A stretch of 64,000 nucleotides of DNA from NCBI RefSeq assembly GCF_016107705.1, contig NZ_JAEHGC010000008.1, positions 159,447 through 223,446 on the forward strand. The letters run 5' to 3'. The notes under the pieces were generated by a model that ran no database searches, was not told the DNA's origin, and saw nothing but the letters and a program-made list of their open reading frames with translations. Every line of letters starts with the position of its first letter. Within the stretch, counting starts at the first letter, position 1. The DNA comes from Neobacillus cucumis (lineage in GTDB: Bacteria; Bacillota; Bacilli; Bacillales_B; DSM-18226). Positions 61,120 to 64,000 of the stretch are shown here, piece after piece. The position numbers and the translations under genes are program-made.

Positions 61120-61668
61120 ATGAAAATTTATACAAAAACAGGGGACAAAGGAACTACCTCGTTAATTTACGGTCAAAGAGTGGCTAAAAACGACCTGCGC
61201 GTCGAAGCTTACGGAACCTGTGATGAAACCAATTCGATGATTGGGCTTGCACTAAGCTATTTAAACAAGGAAATTTTTCAAGGGAAAGAAATAATTGAAA
61301 AAGCCTATCATAAAATACAAACAAATCTATTTCATGTCGGTGCAGAATTAGCTACACCAAAAGGAAAGGAAGTAAAATGGTCCCTTTCTAGTGCTGATAT
61401 TGAAGAGATGGAAAAACAAATCGACGAATGGAATGAAGTTCTCCCTCCATTAACCAATTTTATTTTACCAGGGGGACATCCCGCAGGAGCTGCCTTTCAT
61501 GTTGCCAGAACCACGGCAAGACGTGCTGAAAGATGTGCTGTAACACTTGGGGAAGATGTGAATCCGCTTGTTTTGGCCTACTTAAATCGGCTCTCGGACC
61601 TTTTGTTTGTAACAGCGAGGTATGTGAACCATCAGATTGGACAAAAAGAGCAAACCTTGCATGCTTGA
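61120..61668 (+). CDS. Cob(I)alamin adenosyltransferase, PduO type
   Basis: Makes adenosylcobalamin by transferring the adenosyl group of ATP to cob(I)alamin. The 182-residue protein has the N-terminal ATP-binding motif YTKTGDKGTTSLIYG, the VEAYGTCDETNS segment and the C-terminal RTTARRAERCAV and YLNRLSDLLFVTARY helices of the PduO family. AAAAGGGGG lies upstream of ATG 61120. It is an insertion between bcp and perR relative to B. subtilis, where the homologue yvqK is elsewhere. No other B12 genes are in the window. Confidence 0.92.
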   Translation: MKIYTKTGDKGTTSLIYGQRVAKNDLRVEAYGTCDETNSMIGLALSYLNKEIFQGKEIIEKAYHKIQTNLFHVGAELATPKGKEVKWSLSSADIEEMEKQIDEWNEVLPPLTNFILPGGHPAGAAFHVARTTARRAERCAVTLGEDVNPLVLAYLNRLSDLLFVTARYVNHQIGQKEQTLHA

Positions 61669-61700
61669 TCAAAAGGGCACCCATTTGTGAGGTATCGATA

Positions 61701-61747
61701 TTGACAAAAGTATAAATAAATTAGTAAACTAATTATAACAATTACAA
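61701..61747 (+). promoter_or_regulatory. perR promoter and PerR box
   Basis: TTGACA (61701-61706), 18 bases, TAAACT (61725-61730). Directly downstream, TTATAACAATTACAA (61733-61747) matches the PER box TTATAATNATTATAA at 12 of 14 positions, which fits negative autoregulation as known in B. subtilis. Confidence 0.75.
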
Positions 61748-61776
61748 TTTAATAATATTTTTTAGAAAAGAGGTGC

Positions 61777-62214
61777 ATGGCGATGAACCAGCTAAAAGAA
61801 GCGTTGGATACCTTGAAGGATACAGGGGTAAGAATTACTCCGCAACGTCATGCGATACTTGAATATTTAATAAACTCAATGTCACATCCTACTGCAGATG
61901 AAATTTATAAAGCTTTAGAAGGGAAATTCCCTAATATGAGTGTGGCGACAGTTTACAATAATTTACGAGTATTTCGTGAGGTTGGTCTTGTCAACGAATT
62001 AACGTATGGTGATGCCTCTAGTCGTTTTGATTTTATAACCACACAGCATTACCATGTTATTTGTGAAAGTTGTGGAAAAATTGTCGATTTTCACTATCCG
62101 GGCTTAGATGAAGTGGAACATTTGGCTTCACATGTAACAGGCTTTAAAGTAGATAATCACCGTATGGAAATATACGGAACCTGTCCGGAATGTTCCAGTA
62201 AAGAAGTTCATTAA
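61777..62214 (+). CDS. perR: Peroxide-responsive repressor PerR
   Basis: Fur-family repressor that senses H2O2 by Fe-catalysed oxidation of histidines. The 145-residue protein has the winged-helix half ending near 85 and the regulatory metal ligands His37 (SMSHPT), Asp85, His91, His93 and Asp104, as in B. subtilis PerR. It also has the structural zinc cysteines CxxC twice (CESC, CPEC). ATG 61777 gives the same length as the B. subtilis protein; ATG 61783 is a possible alternative with better ribosome-site spacing. It is controlled by its own PerR box. Confidence 0.96.
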   Translation: MAMNQLKEALDTLKDTGVRITPQRHAILEYLINSMSHPTADEIYKALEGKFPNMSVATVYNNLRVFREVGLVNELTYGDASSRFDFITTQHYHVICESCGKIVDFHYPGLDEVEHLASHVTGFKVDNHRMEIYGTCPECSSKEVH

Positions 62215-62221
62215 TAAAAGT

Positions 62222-62257
62222 AAAAGAACTAATTCGAAGGAATTAGTTCTTTTTTTA
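62222..62257 (+). terminator. Terminator of perR
   Basis: A 14-base perfect stem, AAAAGAACTAATTC (62222-62235) with GAATTAGTTCTTTT (62240-62253), then T residues. Confidence 0.92.
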
Positions 62258-62333
62258 TTAAACTTGGTCGTTGATTTCCGAGCCAATCAACTATGTTTTA
62301 AAAATTAACAATGCTCTTTGACATAGCCTTATG

Positions 62334-62368
62334 AACAGAGGATGTCCTTTGTATGGACATCCTCTGTT
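62334..62368. terminator. Hairpin at the 3' end of ygzB
   Basis: A 14-base perfect inverted repeat, AACAGAGGATGTCC (62334-62347) with GGACATCCTCTGTT (62355-62368). It touches the ygzB stop codon; T-rich DNA is stronger on the plus-strand side, so it may back up perR termination as well. Confidence 0.7.
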
Positions 62369-62718
62369 TATTTTCTTGATTTTCTATTATAGGATTCGTC
62401 GAATTCTTTTCCTTCGAGGTTTTGATCAAGGGTTAGAGGCTCACGACAATACATGCACATATCCACCCGTCCTAGCATTTTTGTAGGTTTGCCACAGCTG
62501 GGACATTTTACTTGAATGGTTTTCGTTGATAACATTCCAATCCAAAAATAAACAACCGTGCTTGCTATAATAAAAAGAAGACCAAAAAGCATAAAGATGG
62601 TCATAATAAGTGGTGAAGTTCGAAAATAAATTCCTCCGTACATAACAATGAATCCAATAAAGATTAAAGCTAGTGCAAAGGTTCTTATTTTATTTATTTT
62701 ACTTGAATATTTAGCCAT
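62368..62718 (-). CDS. ygzB: YgzB family membrane protein with zinc ribbon
   Basis: A 116-residue protein with two transmembrane helices (about 13-33 and 38-62) and a cytoplasmic C-terminal zinc ribbon, [20 protein letters not shown]. Size and position between perR and ygxA match B. subtilis YgzB. A GGAGG-like site lies ahead of ATG 62718. Function unknown. Confidence 0.92.
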   Translation of the reverse strand: MAKYSSKINKIRTFALALIFIGFIVMYGGIYFRTSPLIMTIFMLFGLLFIIASTVVYFWIGMLSTKTIQVKCPSCGKPTKMLGRVDMCMYCREPLTLDQNLEGKEFDESYNRKSRK

Positions 62719-62869
62719 ATTACCCCTCCTAATGAAACTATACCATATTTATGAAAATAGAAAAATTACTACGGGAAAGAAATGTCGAAATTTGTCTCAA
62801 TTTTAAGAAGGAGTTTTCGTGTTATTGTCGAAAATATTATGCTACCTGAAAAAAATGGAGGAATTAAGA

Positions 62870-63739
62870 ATGGAAGATATCCTTCGGCCGATTTATCAAG
62901 AAAGAGCAAGCCAAGCCAATACTCTTGGAGTTTTGATGGTGGAGAAAAAACAAAAATCAAGCCATACAACTGACTCATTTGACGATATTCTCTTGATTAT
63001 TGTAAAAGAGGCAGAAAAGCCGTTACTTATAAAGCATTATACTTATCAAGACAAAAAAGCGGCCATGCATATAATAGTTGAGGATTTATTGAAGGAATGG
63101 ATTTTACTTGGTTCGAATCGGAAGATATTTGAATGGATCGATGATGCTAGAATTTTATTTGATCGTAATGAATATGTAGTAAATTTAAAAAAAGAGCTGC
63201 GGGAATTTCCTTTTTACGGAAGAAAAATTAAAATGGGGATGGAATTTGCCAAATTAATTCGGCGGTATGTGGATGGAAAAGCGTTATTTGAAAATCATCT
63301 ATATTTAGATGCCTATAACTATGTTGTTCACTCTTTGCACCATTTAGCAAGATTGGCCATTATTGAAAATGGACTCCATCCGGAATTAACGGTTTGGCAC
63401 CAGGTAAAGCAAATTGAGCCGGAAATCTTTAAACTTTATGAAGAACTTGTCAATAGTGAAGAAACGCTTGAAAAGAGATTAGAATTACTCTTCCTTGCCA
63501 GTGAGTTTATGATTCATTCCAGAACTAAGATTGGTTCTACTCATTTATTAGATATTCTTAGTGAGAAGGAATTTTGGTCATTTAATGAAATCATGAATGA
63601 AAAAGAATTAATCCCTTATTCTGTTGATATGGCTGTGCTCCTTGAATATTTAATTGATAAACATTTAGTAGAAGTAGTGAATGTGGAGACAAAAGGGGCA
63701 GGAATTTTTCACAGATGTTATCGCGTTAATAAAAAATGA
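62870..63739 (+). CDS. ygxA: Nucleotidyltransferase-like protein YgxA
   Basis: A 289-residue protein starting MEDILRPIYQERASQANT. It has a nucleotidyltransferase-like N-terminal part (FDDILLIIV) and a helical C-terminal half (LYLDAYNYVVHSLHHLARLAIIENGLHP) resembling minimal nucleotidyltransferase/HEPN-type substrate domains. In B. subtilis ygxA lies immediately upstream of an rRNA operon, exactly as here. ATG 62870 follows GGAGG; the open frame upstream is not used. Target unknown. Confidence 0.92.
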   Translation: MEDILRPIYQERASQANTLGVLMVEKKQKSSHTTDSFDDILLIIVKEAEKPLLIKHYTYQDKKAAMHIIVEDLLKEWILLGSNRKIFEWIDDARILFDRNEYVVNLKKELREFPFYGRKIKMGMEFAKLIRRYVDGKALFENHLYLDAYNYVVHSLHHLARLAIIENGLHPELTVWHQVKQIEPEIFKLYEELVNSEETLEKRLELLFLASEFMIHSRTKIGSTHLLDILSEKEFWSFNEIMNEKELIPYSVDMAVLLEYLIDKHLVEVVNVETKGAGIFHRCYRVNKK

Positions 63740-63762
63740 TCGTAAAAAAACAAAAAAACATA

Positions 63763-63791
63763 TTGACCTTTTTCTAGATACTTGGTATATT
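63763..63791 (+). promoter_or_regulatory. rRNA operon promoter P1
   Basis: TTGACC (63763-63768), 17 bases, TATATT (63786-63791). The start region is followed by an AACCGTC/GACGGTT inverted repeat (63795-63842). Confidence 0.8.
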
Positions 63792-63854
63792 AATAACCGT
63801 CGCTGCGAAATGATTGCTTAAAACTTTTCGTGGATGACGGTTTTAAAAAAGGTG

Positions 63855-63884
63855 TTGACAGTATGTGACACGCTATGATATATT
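63855..63884 (+). promoter_or_regulatory. rRNA operon promoter P2
   Basis: TTGACA (63855-63860), 18 bases, TATATT (63879-63884), about 90 bases after P1. This is the usual tandem spacing of Bacillus rrn promoters. Confidence 0.82.
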
Positions 63885-63892
63885 AATAAAGT

Positions 63893-64000
63893 CGCTTCTG
63901 AGCGGTGCTTGAGAAATATTGATCTTTGAAAACTAAACAAACAAAAACGTCAACAAACAATAATATTCATTTCTTTTGAAATGAAGCCAACGTAACATTC
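63893..64000 (+). other. rRNA operon leader with boxB/boxA antitermination elements (16S lies beyond the window)
   Basis: CGCT-tctg-AGCG (63893-63904) forms a boxB-like hairpin, and TGATCTTTGAAAAC (63920-63933) is the Bacillus boxA-type element preceding 16S rRNA. The following AT-rich spacer runs to the window edge; the mature 16S 5' end is not reached. Confidence 0.85.

Noticed and set aside
61460..61715. Overlapping small open frames at the end of the cobalamin adenosyltransferase gene on both strands
   Set aside because: Both overlap a clear gene and have no start signals or family resemblance.
63893..64000. 16S rRNA gene start
   Set aside because: Only the leader with boxB/boxA is present; the conserved 16S 5' sequence is not reached before the window ends.

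Overview
The window is low-GC chromosomal DNA of a spore-forming Bacillaceae bacterium, probably a Neobacillus- or Bacillus-like species. Evidence: gamma-type and K-type small acid-soluble spore proteins, PerR, FabL, strong GGAGG-type ribosome binding sites, TTG/GTG starts, and from about 38.9 kb to the right edge a gene order that follows the Bacillus subtilis yfhD-yfhE-recX-yfhH-sspK-yfhJ-yfhP-mutY-yfhS-fabL-sspE-ygaB-ygaC-ygaD-ygaE-gsaB(hemL)-bcp-perR-ygzB-ygxA-rrn segment. The window ends inside the leader of an rRNA operon, before 16S begins. Species cannot be fixed from this sequence.

Region 1 (1-9.6 kb) is a catabolic island for C4/C5 omega-amino acids and glutarate. A truncated GntR/FCD regulator (CsiR-like) precedes L-2-hydroxyglutarate oxidase (lhgO) and glutarate 2-hydroxylase (glaH/csiD). 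An ArgA-like GNAT follows, then a sigma-54 enhancer-binding regulator divergent from gabP-gabT-gabD, which has a textbook -24/-12 promoter. Together the enzymes could turn GABA into succinate, and 5-aminovalerate into glutarate, L-2-hydroxyglutarate and 2-oxoglutarate. glaH has its own consensus promoter, an overlapping inverted repeat, and a strong terminator in its leader.

Region 2 (9.7-12 kb) is an ammonium transporter whose gene overlaps that of a coiled-coil protein where one might expect a PII gene, followed by a DUF4395 membrane protein. Region 3 (12.1-24.6 kb) holds the complete arginine pathway, argC-J-B-D-carA-carB-argF then argG-argH, with ARG-box-like sites and a perfect CcpA cre motif upstream of argC.

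Region 4 (24.7-38.7 kb) is accessory. A GntR regulator is divergent from a PLP lyase / short homoserine dehydrogenase / aldehyde dehydrogenase / amino-acid permease cluster, followed by homocysteine S-methyltransferase; this suggests use of methionine, S-methylmethionine or homoserine. Next come a nitrilase-GNAT pair, a SAM-I riboswitch controlling hom, and two glycosyltransferases, one with an N-terminal LamG-like domain. A cluster of DnaA boxes lies at 38.74-38.90 kb.

Region 5 (38.9-64 kb) is the conserved yfh/yga block. Relative to B. subtilis it carries insertions: an SDR gene, a glutamate synthase large subunit without a small subunit (with a cre site upstream), a 52-bp tandem-repeat array of about ten units, a three-gene ABC-2 exporter, a small potassium-channel-like protein with an altered selectivity filter, and a PduO-type cobalamin adenosyltransferase. 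Most genes end in clear rho-independent terminators, many of them bidirectional between convergent genes.
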